Shown piece by piece: positions 44,132 through 55,664 of a DNA stretch of 64,000 nucleotides. The first letter of the stretch is position 1. Every line of letters starts with the position of its first letter. The stretch is taken from NCBI GenBank assembly GCA_035771165.1, contig JAWNZC010000351.1, positions 6,239,001 to 6,303,000 on the forward strand. Direction: 5' to 3'. The position numbers and the translations under genes were made by a program. Below the pieces are notes generated by a model. It was not told where the DNA came from. It made no database searches and saw only the letters and a program-made list of their open reading frames with translations. The stretch is from Paragorgia papillata. Lineage: Eukaryota > Cnidaria > Anthozoa > Scleralcyonacea > Coralliidae.

Positions 44132-45043
44132 TTGAACTGCATGCCTGGAACACTCAGCAACGCTCTGCTCCCTCATAATAAATTAGGTTTAAACATCATT
44201 CTTCACTCAACCAAATTTATCCAATGTCAAACCGTCTCTCGATGCGCTCTAAAATCTTCGCCAAATGAAGATATCAGAAATCTATGGAAGGACACGAGCA
44301 ACAACAAAAATGTGCAATACGACACATACAAAAACACTAAAGTTGTTTTGAAAGCCGTCAGAAAAGAGCACGAAGACAGGCTTCAAAATCACCTCATTTG
44401 ACAAGGTTCTTTCTTTTCAAATATCATTGAACATTCTACATCTACGTTCAACTCCATATGGTCTTCCGTCCAACGCAACCTCCCCAAGAACATCTTCAAC
44501 TTCACCATTCGATACATCAACAACACACTCCCGACACGCAAAAATTTATTGAAATGGGGAATCTCTTCAACATCTGATTGCTTTTTCTGCTCGACACCTG
44601 AAACTTCACTCCACGTTGTCGCTGGATGCAAAACGTACCTGGAAGAAGGTCGATTCACATGGCGTCATGACTCCGTTCTTAATTTCATTGCATACACACT
44701 TCAATCCGTACAACATTCCACTCTTTATGTTGACCTCCCTGGCTTCAACAGCCCCTCAGTTCTCACGGGAGATGAGTTGCGTCCTGACCTTCTTTTAACC
44801 ATTGAAAACAAATATCTTTACATCCTTGAGCTCACCGTCGGATTTGAGTCCAATCTTCACCGCAACGTCACCCGTAAGAAACACAAATATCTCGATTTAG
44901 TTAACGAAAAACAAAGAAACTATGAAAAGGTTAAGTTCATAAATCTATCTCTGAGTGCACTTGGAATTTTCGGACAGTCATCAATGGATTTCATTGAAAT
45001 GCTAAAAGACTTTCAATTCGACACTCCCTGTAGAAAGTACTGA
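44132..45043 (+). pseudogene. R2/Dong-type LINE, C-terminal nuclease part
   Basis: One frame of 304 codons is interrupted by a single TGA at 44399. It encodes the region behind the reverse transcriptase: a CCHC zinc knuckle (CFFCSTPETSLHVVAGC, spacing C-x2-C-x7-H-x4-C) and a restriction-like endonuclease (RPDLLLTIENKY..ILELTV, the PD..E motif, then KKHKYLDL). This order marks early-branching non-LTR elements (R2, NeSL, R4/Dong group), which cut the target with this nuclease. The reverse transcriptase is absent, so the copy is 5' truncated. It begins just after one (ATT)n array and its 3' end (AATAAATAAAGTTTACATTAC) runs into the next. Confidence 0.8.
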
Positions 45044-45262
45044 TATCGTAAAGAAAATCATCAACATATCAATAAGAACCTCGTATTATGTATTTTGTCG
45101 ACGTAACAAAGAATGGAATAACCCGAAACTAATGACATTCTAAGATTTTTATTCTCATGTAGCATCAGTTCAAATAGTCAGTGGTAAACTACCTGTAAAA
45201 GCAAGGTTTAGCTATCATTGTAATTTCTACGTTTAATGATCAATAAATAAAGTTTACATTAC

Positions 45263-45263
<1 letters not shown>

Positions 45264-45305
<42 letters not shown>

Positions 45306-45307
45306 TT
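45264..45307. repeat. (ATT)n microsatellite between two LINEs
   Basis: About 14 ATT units separate the 3' ends of the plus-strand LINE and the minus-strand LINE. Confidence 0.95.
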
Positions 45308-45373
45308 GTGCTTCACACCATTAGTTGGTATAGGTGGTAATTAGCCTAGAGCATCAAGCTATTTCCCATAGCC

Positions 45374-47379
45374 TCAGGTGTCTAGGATCCTACGCAAAAT
45401 CCTCGCTGTTCCCAGCAAGCAAGCCTTTTGAAGTAGATCAATGTTTACAGATGCTCCAAGCTTCGCAACCCAGGACTTCAGGTTTTTGCTCACTGTCCCG
45501 AGTGCTCCAATTACAATAGGGATAACAGAAATGCGTCTGCAGTTCCAGATCTTTCGAACTTCCATTTTTAAATCCTGATAATGCTCAATCTTCTCCCTTT
45601 CCTTCTCTAACACTCGTGTATCGAAGGGACAAGCTACGTCAATAATCGCGCACACTCTTTCTTTCTTTTCGAATACGACAATATCAGGTCTGTTATGATC
45701 AAGATGGCGATCTGTCTGAACTTTAAAATCCCACAAAACCTTCACTTGCTTGTTTTCTGTCACTGCCTCTGGGACATGGTCATACCAATTTTTGCTACAC
45801 GGAAGACTGAAGTTCTTGCAAAGGTCCCAATGGATAGCTTGAGCTACCTTATCGTGTCTCCAGTTCTTGTACTGGTTTTGTGCAAGCTTCTTACATTCGG
45901 CCACTATGTGGCTCACAGTTTCCTCCCTCTCTCCGCACAGTCGACGCACTGGGGACACATTTTGTTTGTCAATCTTACTCTTTATGTAGTTTGTTCGAAG
46001 GGCTTGGTCTTGTGCCGCAGTTAGTAGACCTTCAGTCTCCTTCTTCAGGGTTCCCCTCTTTAACCAATTCCATGACTCTGGGCCTCTGACTTCTTCAGTG
46101 CCCCTCACAAACTGCCCATGCAATGCCTTTTCTCGATAACGGTTTAATCTCCTTTGTCCTACTCTTTCCTTCTCCTCTCCTTCATCCAAGATATTTTCAT
46201 TCTTAACAGTCATCAGCAATCTTTCATGACTAGCTTCCACATACTTTGATAAACTGCCAACTTCAACATTAACACAGTCCTCAACGCTTATCAACCCTCT
46301 TCCTCCTTTTGATCTCTTGACATAAAGTCTGTCTACATCTGCTTGTGGATGAAGTGATCTGTAGATGGTCAGCAGCTTTCTTGTCTTTCTGTCCAGCACC
46401 CTTAGCTCTTCCTTACTCCATTTAATGATTCCTGCCCCGTATCTTATCAATGAAACGGCTCTTAAATTAATGGCACACACAACATTTCCACTGTTCAACT
46501 TTGATTTCAAAATCTTCCTTATCCGTCTTGAGTATTCCTTGGATATAAGTTCCTTCATGTCGCTGTGTTTCATACCATCCGCCTCCAATATTCCAAGGTA
46601 CTTATACCCATCTCGTTCTTCCAGTGCTCTGATGACTTGGGCATCTGGCAAAACAATGCCTTCACAGGTAGATACCTTTCCCCTCTTCAAAATCAATATA
46701 TACAGCACACTTACTAATCCCAAATTCCATTCCAATATCCTTACTAAAGATCCGGACAGTGTTTATCAAAGTGTCAACTTGTTTCTCATTCTTTCCGTAT
46801 AATTTTAAGTCGTCCATAAATAAAAGGTGATTTAGGAGACCATTCCCATCCCGCAAGTCGTAACCAGCCTTCACTTTCCTTAACACCATAGACATAGGGA
46901 TCAGAGCCACCACAAATAACAGTGGAGATAGACTATCCCCCTGAAAAATTCCTCTCTTTATATTTACGGTCCCCAGTGTCTGCCCTCCCGCAGTTAATTC
47001 TGTTTTCCACCGATTCATGCTTTTTTCCAGAAGTGCGATCATATTTCCAGCTGCTCCAAACATATGCAAGCATTTAATGACCCACGAGTGTGGGATCATG
47101 TCGAATGCCTTTTTATAGTCTACCCACGCCATTCCGAGCCCAGTTTGTCTCCTTTTGCAATTTCTAATAACCATTTTATCAATTAGCAGCTGATCTTTCG
47201 TGCCCCTAGACTTTCGTCTACAGCCTTTCTGTTCTTCAGGTAACAGATTCTCCTCCTCCAGGTGTTTATATAACTCATCCCCCATTATGCCAGTGAACAA
47301 TTTCCACATTAATGGCAAACATGTTATTGGTCTGTAATTTGACACAATGTTCCCCTTTTCCTTATCCTTAAGGATCAGT
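45374..47379 (-). pseudogene. R2/Dong-type LINE pol with RT and nuclease
   Basis: On the minus strand, 47379-46690 encodes reverse transcriptase motifs: motif [16 protein letters not shown], motif [15 protein letters not shown] and motif [11 protein letters not shown] (active-site DD). After a frameshift near 46700, the frame at 46735-45374 gives the thumb region, a zinc knuckle whose first Cys is replaced (RRLCGEREETVSHIVAEC) and the restriction-like endonuclease (RPDIVVFEKKERV..IIDVA, followed by EREKIEHYQDL). This is about the last 700 residues of an R2/R4-group protein. The 5' part is cut off exactly at the (ATT)n array 47380-47492. Besides the frameshift the frame is long and open, so the insertion is fairly young. 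Confidence 0.85.
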
Positions 47380-47406
47380 GTTATTATTATTATATTATTA
47401 TTAGTG

Positions 47407-47492
<86 letters not shown>
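47380..47492. repeat. (ATT)n microsatellite
   Basis: About 110 bp of ATT units with a small GTG interruption. The minus-strand frame reads through it as polyasparagine. Confidence 0.95.
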
Positions 47493-47493
<1 letters not shown>

Positions 47494-47989
47494 GAAAGTG
47501 AAAGTGGCTCCTTTGTGAACATAAAGAGAAAACTGAAGACAGGGAGTAAACCAGAGATTGTTGGAAGGAACAATTTTAAAATGCTGAAATGTGCTATAAC
47601 CGATAACAGTCATAACACTGACGCGCTTCGAATAACAATCTGGGAAGACTAAATACAGAATGTCGAGGATGGCTTTGTTTACCAGCTGAATAACGTCGGC
47701 GTGAGAGTTCGTCATCACAGCAAATCCCTCACTACGACCCCTATAACTCGGTTTATCAAAGAAGGTGACGCAGTCTGGAACAGGTAGACGACTCCACTGG
47801 CGCCGAAAATTATGCTGCTACCACCATTAGATACAACAATGGAGATCGAATCGATGAGGTCAGTTAATGCTGAAAAATTTAGAAGTTGCGTTCAGTGCTC
47901 GGCAAAAATTCCACCCGCAATCCACACAAATATATTTAAGTGCCTCCGTTGTGATGGTCATAGAATGCGGTTTGACGATTGTGAAGTCA

Positions 47990-48425
47990 TGGTGGCTTGC
48001 AAAATTACGATCCTGCCAGTGCCCAGGGCCCGAAAATTTTGAGGGCCCTAAAATTTTGAAGCATTTCTCCTTGCAAGTTACGCGTGGCAATCCACTATGT
48101 AGCCTGACGTTTGAAATTTGAATACAGATCTTTAATGTCCGGAAAAGTATTCACTGTCTTTTGAGTATTTTATGACGTTTTCTGGCCTTTAGAATTCTGT
48201 AAATCCTTCTCCTAAAATGCAGGAAATGGCATTTCAGAGACTTCAAAGTCAGAGACTTCAGAGATTTCAAACTTTCTTAGGGGAGTATGCCCCCGGAACC
48301 CCCTAAACATTTCATGCGCCTTTTGGGCGCATTGTCCCTCCTAATAATCATGCTGGCGCCGACACAAGTGCCCAAAATTTTTGTATTGCCCAGGGCCCAA
48401 AGACATGTTAATGCGGCCCTGTGTT
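47990..48425. mobile_element. hAT-like fragment with GGGCCC-rich ends
   Basis: The right end, read in reverse, is CAGGGCCGCATTAACATG followed by GGGCCCTGGGCAATAC, a hAT-type terminus. GTGCCCAGGGCCCGAAAATTTT near 48017 is a partial inverted match. A similar terminus (CAGGGCCACATTTAATAACC in reverse) ends at 52077. The interior shares GGAAATGGCATTTCAGAG with 24690 and 28660. Confidence 0.45.
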
Positions 48426-48429
48426 TTCT

Positions 48430-49080
48430 GAAGTAATTGAAAAATTATTGAATATACTGGACATAAGTTCTTTATCAGAAGATCAAATCGCGGAAAAGTT
48501 GCTGCTGTTGGAGAAATTAAACATTTCGTTCGACAGCCACGACGTTGTCACTAAAATAGAACAATGTCAATAAACCGTGGCAACTTATATTTTATATTTA
48601 CTGTATAACTGTCGTTCTAATATATTATCAGTAATAATTGGCATTTCACTCGATTAAACTGGATGTACTAGGTAAATTTGGTGGAGGAAAATTTCAAGTG
48701 TGGAATGGGACCAAGGCCTTCCGGCTAGGAATTGAACCCTGCGATGCTAGTGCAGTACATTATTGTGTGCTCCAATGTTATATTAATTACACTTGAACTG
48801 TCATTGTCTATCACGCCATCCGATTAATTTTCGTAGTTAAATTATAGCTTCCGCTGCATGCAACTGAGGGCCGATGGGTAGTAGAGCGCGGTACGACTCC
48901 CGTCTGATAGAAACTCAGTATACCTGCGAAGGAGCCTATAGTTAAATCGTGAGTATAAGGATGAAAATTGGATCGTGTAAACGTAGACACATGTACGCAT
49001 TGCGTGCCTATTTTTAAAAACACTCGCGATTTGATTACGTTTAACTTTCAACAGTTAAACATACAAATTCAGTATACACC
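48430..49080. other. Intergenic sequence with tRNA-like SINE trace
   Basis: At 48725-48775 the reverse complement contains GCAGGGTTCAATTCC, a B-box-like pol III element, without a complete cloverleaf. TACGCATTGCGTGCCTATTTTT at 48993-49015 belongs to the GTACGC repeat group. No gene is seen. Confidence 0.45.
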
Positions 49081-49084
49081 ATGC

Positions 49085-50250
49085 AATCTCGTCCACAGAG
49101 CCTGTGGTTCTTTTGTCCAGTGACAGAGCTATGCTCTGGCCGGCCATCAAAATGTCGAGGACTTCCGAGGGAACGCACCATAGAAATAATATACCTAGAA
49201 TGCGGGCTCCTATCTCCTGTCAGTCAAAAAATTGTCGCCACAAAATGGCGGATTTATAAGGGCAAAAGGAACTCGCCCTAGGACTTTTTAACAGTTTTTT
49301 ACCCGGCCGCGGTTGATAACCGGTGTGGAGTGGACGATGGATGTATTTCAGCACTGAATTTCTTTGTTTTTTACGCCGGGAAATTTACTGGATTAGTGAA
49401 TTTAAAGATAAAGGCATGTGAAGTGCAATATCCTTCGCCAAAACATTTCGAACATCAAACTCTGGATGTAGAAATGGCGACGATAGCGGCCTTTTAATAC
49501 GAATGTCGAATGGTTTTAGTGTTTTTACTGTTTTACATTATATATATTTTAATGATTCCCACTTGCCAATCTGTATGTGATTTATACTGAATGTGGAGGA
49601 TTAATCCAGGAGACAGTAAGTGTTTTGTTCTTTTTTATCCAATCTAATAGGGATTCTAGCTTGTGATTTTTGAAATATAAAATGTTTATGCACCTGTCAT
49701 ACTTTTTATACATCAGTCTTTTCGACATCTATAATAGATTCATCTATAATAGACATCTATAATTAAGATTTTCTCCTAGTTTCCATTATTTATTTGATTA
49801 TTTTCTTTTCTTTTAAACGGGCTTCCTTTGATGCAGACAATTTCTGAGTTTCAAGTTTAGCACGAGTCTATCTTTTTGTTGCTTTTTGTAATTGTGGTGA
49901 ATTGATCGAAATATAATTTTGAACTTATAGTTTTTAGTACGTTTAACAAAGCAAGTGTCTTGCAAATTGTTTTATTTTATGCTAATGTGTATGTGGCTGA
50001 TTTGTTGTCATGCATGTATCCAATTTATCCCTAAAACGTCCTCCAATTCTTTATTTTGAGAGGCGATCATTGTTGTATATATATCCCACCCCTTGCAAAA
50101 TTCAAAATGGCGGATCTATAAGGGCAAAATAAATTTAATTTGGACACCTGTCACGTGACAGAGCACGCATTCTAGGTATATTATTTCTATGGAACGCACA
50201 TGAGGATTTAACCAGAGCCGATGGCCATAGGCGTATGGGTCCAAATCCTT
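49085..50250. mobile_element. CTCGT-family left end, later split
   Basis: CAATCTCGTCCACAGAGCCT at 49085 is a family terminus followed by an AGAGC..GCTCT hairpin. It runs to 49178, where the 1013-bp foldback is inserted, and resumes at 50192 (ATGAGGATTTAACCAGAGCC). No matching right end was found, so it is truncated. Confidence 0.5.
49179..50191. mobile_element. 1013-bp foldback element, 8-bp duplication
   Basis: The left end CATAGAAATAATATACCTAG followed by AATGCG is exactly reversed at the right end. GAACGCAC flanks both sides (49171-49178, 50192-50199); a 9-bp reading is possible if one end base is lost. AAAATGGCGGATYTATAAGGGC occurs near both ends in direct orientation. An 8-bp duplication suggests hAT. 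Confidence 0.8.
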
Positions 50251-50261
50251 CTGGTTTTTTT

Positions 50262-50653
50262 TTACCAGGAGTTGCAAACACGAGAGGACGATGAAAATCA
50301 CGAGGCCGTTAACTGAGTAATTTTCATTGTTCTCGAGTGTTTGCAAAATGAAAATCACGAGGCTGCAAGCCCAAGTGATTTTTATTGTTTTCGAATGTTT
50401 TACAAACACGAGAGAACATTGAAAATTACGAGGTAATAGAGCGTTTTCATCTGACGTCACGGCGGCCATATTGGTGTACCAAAACAATGAAATGGCGGCC
50501 ATATTGGTGTACGGTATGGGAATTAGCTCTTTCTTATTCAAATATTTCGTACTGTTTCACCACCCCAATGGGGCCACCGATCACGTGAGTGAAAACGCTC
50601 TATAGGCCGACTGATTTTTGTTGTTCTCGAGTGTTTGCAACCCCTGGTAAAAC
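50262..50653. mobile_element. Foldback MITE, GTTGCAAACACGAG family
   Basis: ACCAGGAGTTGCAAACACGAG at the left pairs with CTCGAGTGTTTGCAACCCCTGGT at the right. The unit GAAAATCACGAGGC recurs several times inside, and two ATGGCGGCCATATTGGTGTAC repeats lie at 50460-50515. Confidence 0.7.
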
Positions 50654-50659
50654 ACGATA

Positions 50660-51220
50660 AACGAGTTTATGAAATAGCTTCTCGATCGTCATATCAATTA
50701 TAATAGAGGGATTTGATATCGGTGCGTATTAGATTATACAATGGTTTCACGTTGAATTTATAATTACGAAATGTGGTAATAAACGGTTCTTTGTTTGTAC
50801 CGTTTATTATTATTTATAAATTCAGCTTGCGCGACCTTTACCGGGTTTCAAAACTCATACACATGACCAAATATTTTTCTCTGATTGACTAATTAGCTCA
50901 TGAATGAGTTTGAGAATTATATTTAATACATTGCAAAAAGGATAACCATTGTAAACTATTGTTGACGTTGCTCTTATTAATATTCATTTACAAATGTATT
51001 GTGTCAGTGAGCCCTACTCAAACGACTTGGAAAAATAAATGTACGTAGATAAAGATATAAAACTTTGCATGTGTAATTGTGTATATACAGTTGGCAAAAA
51101 CTTAGAAAAAATATGTATCTCGTCCATGTCTTCTACCGAAGGTGTGAATTATTTTGACCATGTCATTCTCAATAGTTCTGTTAGCATAAGCTCGTTCAGT
51201 GTTAATAAGAGCAATAGAAT
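50660..51220. other. AT-rich sequence, no gene seen
   Basis: An inverted pair at about 50755-50825 (TTGAATTTATAATTACG..TATTTATAAATTCAG) is the only structure noticed. Confidence 0.45.
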
Positions 51221-51615
51221 TTAAACGTTTTTGACCCATTGTTGAGCGGCCCACTGAAAGAGCGTTCGGCTGAACATGACGTATAGCAGGAATCGATGCG
51301 AGAATAGTGGCTGTCCTTCAGGTAGCAATTCGTTTAGTCCATCCTGAAACATCCTGTTAACTACATCTACCGCAGTTTTCACTTGAAGGTTGGAGTCTTC
51401 AACGACATCGATGGAATTTTTATGCATGCTCATCTCCATTTCAAGAAGGCCTCTGTCCACACCATAAATTTATTTTTTTTATTGCTGCCGAGCATCAGCG
51501 AGGCAGCATGGCATTCGTCTTGGGTTAGCTGTGTCTTTACTCGTGCCCAGTCCATTTCCCGAGCTATGTATAGTGTACTTGGTTGAGAATTGTGTATGGA
51601 TGTCTGGATGTACAC
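51221..51615 (-). pseudogene. Unrecognised protein fragment with frameshift
   Basis: The frame 51615-51430 encodes ..MDWARVKTQLTQDECHAA.. and, after a one-base shift near 51455, the frame 51460-51221 continues with RGLLEMEMSMHKNSIDVVED and LNELLPEGQPLFSHRFLLYV before a stop. The texture is that of a real, mostly helical protein without signal peptide. A poly-T run (51473-51481 on the plus strand) encodes a KKNK stretch near the shift. I do not know the family. It may be a retrocopy or a transposon gene. Confidence 0.35.
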
Positions 51616-52084
51616 ACGGATTCACATATTACGCAATCGCATCGCGAATGATTCCTAGCCTGCGTACAGGCGCTCATACAGCGTATTCAAACCAGTGATT
51701 CAAACAGGAAGATTATACAAAAGTAAATAATCTGAATTTAATAGCAGTTCAAATCTCGCCACCACCGCCAGGGGATTTTCTGAACAAGCTGACCATTGAT
51801 TAAATTCAAGCTGAATTGCAGCGTTAAAAGATTTTCGTGTGAAGGTAAAAGACAACTACGTTTAATACAAAATCTAAATCCAGTTTAAAAGTTTAATATG
51901 GTTGACCAATTTAAAAAGATTTTACAGCTGTTCACCATTTCGTTTAGGCCTTAGGGATTGTACAATATCGTAAAGGTATTATTATTTCTCTGGATTTACG
52001 GAACGACTTATTTTTTGGGGGCCCTGGAAATTTTGTACCCTGGGCACTTGCCCATTGGTTATTAAATGTGGCCCTGCTGAATAG

Positions 52085-52400
52085 TCAACATAGACTCAAC
52101 TTGACCTCGTCAGTTAAACTGTAGCAAGATGAAATCTTTATAGTGTTAATTGTTAAATACAGTACAAATGTTCACATCAATCAATCAGTTTTTTACAGCA
52201 TACCACTGAGTAGTTTAAAGATAAATTAAAATAGTTCAAATTCAAAACAAAATAATATTATACACTCTGTGTAATATGTAAATATAAATGTAACATAAAT
52301 TTATATCAATGTAAACTCAATTTGACCTCATCAGTTGAAGTGTAGCAAGATGAAATGTTAATAGTGTTAATTGTTAAATTCAGTACAAATATCAGGATTT
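52085..52400. repeat. Direct duplication of about 95 bp
   Basis: 52085-52165 (ACTCAACTTGACCTCGTCAG..ATAGTGTTAATTGTTAAATACAGTACAAAT) is repeated with a few changes at 52310-52392. CAGTACAAATATTCACATCAATCAATCA recurs at 52514. Confidence 0.75.
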
Positions 52401-52428
52401 TGAAGCTTGGCATGGTGATATACGTTAA

Positions 52429-52513
52429 TGTAATAAAACAAAATGTTTGCAGTTATAGACAATGTTTATTAATGATAAAAGGTGTATAACTGCAAATATT
52501 TTGTTTTATTACA
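52429..52513. mobile_element. 85-bp hairpin insertion
   Basis: GTAATAAAACAAAATGTTTGCAG on the left pairs with CTGCAAATATTTTGTTTTATTAC on the right. It separates the duplicated CAGTACAAATAT sequence from its continuation just before the helicase fragment. Confidence 0.7.
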
Positions 52514-52529
52514 GTACAAATATTCACAT

Positions 52530-53584
52530 CAATCAATCAACAATTAGACTGCAAGAAAGCTTAAATGGAGTTGATTATATTCTTATTGATGAATATTCTA
52601 TGCTTGGTCAAGTTGCTTTTGGCTGGATAGATAGACAAGCGTTGCAAACAAGCAACAGGATTTCATGACAAAGTTCTTGGAGGAAAATCTCTGATTTTAA
52701 TTGGTGACCCAGGTCAGTTACCAACCTGTAGCAGATAAGCCTCTTTATCACGCTAAACCATCAAGTGCTGATGGTGAACAAGGCTATCAAACTTACAGAA
52801 TGTTTGATAAAGTTGTTAAGCTCACTGTAAATCAGCGAGTACAAGGTATGAGTTCTGAACAGGTTAACTTCAGATATTTATTGTTGCGATTCCGTAAAGC
52901 TGAGTCAACAATTAGTGATTGGAAGTTACTTTTAACTCGTCAGCCATCAGCCATCCAAAATTTGTCTGAATTTCAAGATGCTACCAGACTCTTCTACAGC
53001 AATGAACAAGTTGCAAATTACAATCATGAACAACTGATTAAACTGGAACATCCAGTTGCTCATATTCATGCTCGCCATTCATCTGTAATTGCTAAAAAAA
53101 TGTCTTCAGAAGATATGTCTGGATTAGAACCTGTGGTTTCTAGCAAAGGGTGCTAGAGTTATGCTAACCATGAATTTGTGGTCAAGTGTTGGTCTCTGCA
53201 ATGGGGCTACTGGAACAGTCATTGATTTCATCTTTGACAACAACCATCAACCACCAACCTTACCTGTTGCTGTAATTGTTCAGTTTGAGAACTACAGAGG
53301 TCCTTCATTTGATGACACTCGATCATCATGTGTGCCCGATCACTGTCTCCTCACAGACAGAACATGGTTTTCATGAGAGGCAACAAGTACCTATTAGACT
53401 TGCTTGGGCTCTAACAATACACAAAAGCCAAGAACTCACTCTACCAAAGGCTTGGATAGATATTGGTAAATCTGAGAGAACTGCTGGAGTCTCATCTGTT
53501 GCCATCAGCAGAGCGAAAACACTGTCATCCTGTGTTATTGAATCAATGACTTATGAAAGATTGACAAGCTTAGGCTTTGAATAA
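52530..53584 (+). pseudogene. PIF1-like helicase part of a Helitron
   Basis: Pieces in three frames give, in order, LNGVDYILIDEYSMLGQ (Walker B motif II), GGKSLILIGDPGQLP (motif III), TVNQRVQGMSSEQVNFRYLL, GATGTVIDFIFDNNH and LAWALTIHKSQELTLPKAWI followed by SSVAISRAKT (UvrD/PIF1 C-terminal motifs V and VI). This is the SF1 helicase half of a Helitron Rep/helicase protein, which unwinds DNA during rolling-circle transposition. The Walker A motif is missing upstream, and one-base shifts occur near 52715, 53145 and 53345. With the Rep piece at 40743-41512 it may represent one element split by about 11 kb of later insertions. Confidence 0.83.
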
Positions 53585-53589
53585 GGAAA

Positions 53590-54292
53590 CAGGCTTGATC
53601 ATTTGGCACAGATTACCTGTAGTGCATATAACTCACCAAACCATTGACGTTGAATAATATCAGGGGATTTCAATTGTGTATCTCAGTTACATCGACATGT
53701 ACTGCTATGTGCATGTTATTCAATGAAATGTGTTATCTATTTCAGTTTTAACTCATAAATTAGAACTACTTTAATTTATAATCAGGTGTCTTTTGTATAG
53801 TTATAAAATTACTAAAGATGATTGGCAAGGTCAATGGTAAGTTTTCATCTCTTATACAATGAAAATCATTCATCACCTCTAAATTGTAATCCAATCCAAT
53901 TCCCTGTGTTCTTTGTGAACTGTATATACTTGTATGCATGCTAACAAACAATGTTATTCTTTTATAGATTTCTATAATTTTTGATAAACAATGTTGGCTG
54001 GCGACGTGTAACTACAAAGTCTTCTCAAAAGAAATCAACTATCAAACTGTTCTTCTTCATGGGAAACTAAGAAAACTCATTCATTCACTAATGACAATGG
54101 ATCTCAGTGTTAGCTATTGAATACCATAACTTGAAGTATATAAAATGCCATCTCTTCACTTTTCGGGATTGCTATACAGTATATCTACAAGATGCTATTT
54201 CATACAGCACGTGTGATTTAAGAATTATAAACTACACATTTGGTTTCAATCATCAATTTCCACACAAAGAGTTGCAGTATCTGGTTATATAT

Positions 54293-54334
<42 letters not shown>

Positions 54335-55230
54335 TGCATCTGTATCTTTCTGTCTGTAATAAACTACATGCGATGCACTGCCTGTATGTTGAAATCTGAG
54401 AAGAACTGGATTATCATTTCACTCAAAGCACTATCGGAAAACTGTGATTCACTTACAACAGAAGTATTACTCACTCCTACTCTTTGGATAACCATGTTTG
54501 CTGTACAGTATTACACATTTTCTTAGAAAATATACTATGTTCCAATGATGGATTGTTACTTATCAATGACTATAGTAAAACTCCTTGAAAGTATAGTGCA
54601 TTGTTACCAAGGACTAGTAAAAATCAGAGATTATAAACAATGGACAACTCCAAAGTGCTAACGCACAAATTCTGCAAAATACGTTGATGAATTTCATGGT
54701 ATATTGCTCTAATTTTTCAGCTCTACAATTGTTATAACATGAGACACTTGGAATTACTTTGGCAGCTTTCCCACAGCAAGAGACATTTAATAACTATTTG
54801 TACCTGTATATTATAATAGTGTGTATCTTGTCAAAACCCTTGCCAGTTATATCAAGAGATAAGTTGTATGTATAATTTTAAATGTTCTAATTAAAAAATT
54901 GAAAATAAATCTATAAATACTCTGACTGTTGCAATTAATATTATTAACTCAGAGCTTATTTTACAAATTTGGTGAAACATCAGGAAACTAATCAGGATTT
55001 TCGTCTCAATAACGAGGCAGCACTTCACTTGCGATAGTAACTTCTAGTATATATATATAAACATATTTGATACATTTACATTTGCCCCAAGAGCTAAAAA
55101 AGCTCATCGTGGGGGCTTACGTAAACTAAAATTACTACATAATGACTTATTGACTACTAAGGAGACGTGTATAGTTTAACAGACAATTACACACAGACAA
55201 AAACGAAAGAAGAAACTAAAATCACGAAAA
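53590..55230. other. AT-rich intergenic sequence
   Basis: No gene is recognised apart from an (AT)n array at 54295-54332 and a short GCCCCAAGAGCTAAAAAAGCTCATCGTGGGGGC hairpin at 55085-55117. Confidence 0.45.
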
Positions 55231-55239
55231 AAACACCCT

Positions 55240-55648
55240 ACAATAAAAATCTGACACCATTTCGAAGCTGTCATCCGAAGGTGATTCGTTTAGCACAACG
55301 CCTCCCAGCGCACACAAAATGTCTTGATGAGATCATTACCTCCAAATCGCGAATTCATTTCGGCAAGTACTTTGTCAAGGCATCGGTAGAACGTATTGAT
55401 ACGGTAGTATTTTTTCGGCGACGTCACACGCAAGTATCAGTTAATTCGCCGATGAGTGCTTGCAGGCGGCGGGATGGTTTAGTTCTTGCTTCTTTGAACG
55501 TGAAGCGAGTTTCTTTGACATCTTCTTTTATCTTACCAGAGAAGATCAGGGCTCTTTGCCATAACAGTTCGAAGTTATCTTCGTTGCAACAGTTGCTGAA
55601 GGTTTTTATACTGAGATCTGCATTTCTTCTGGCCGTGATAACGTCCAT
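55240..55648 (-). pseudogene. hAT-type transposase fragment
   Basis: The frame 55648-55424 encodes ITARRNADLSIKTFSNCC, NFELLWQRALIFSGKI and TKPSRRLQALIGE. After a shift the minus strand continues PKKYYRINTFYRCLDKVLAE, NSRFGGNDLIK and a stop. YYRxNxFYxxLDxVxxE..RF is the pattern in the middle of cnidarian hAT-family transposases of the ZMYM/DUF4371 type. Catalytic residues and the C-terminal dimerisation domain are not preserved. It is a relic. Confidence 0.6.
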
Positions 55649-55664
55649 ACGCTTTTTATATAAG

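Noticed and set aside
48725..48775. Possible tRNA gene
   Set aside because: Only a B-box-like GGTTCAATTCC is present; no cloverleaf or A-box could be made, so it is at most a SINE trace.
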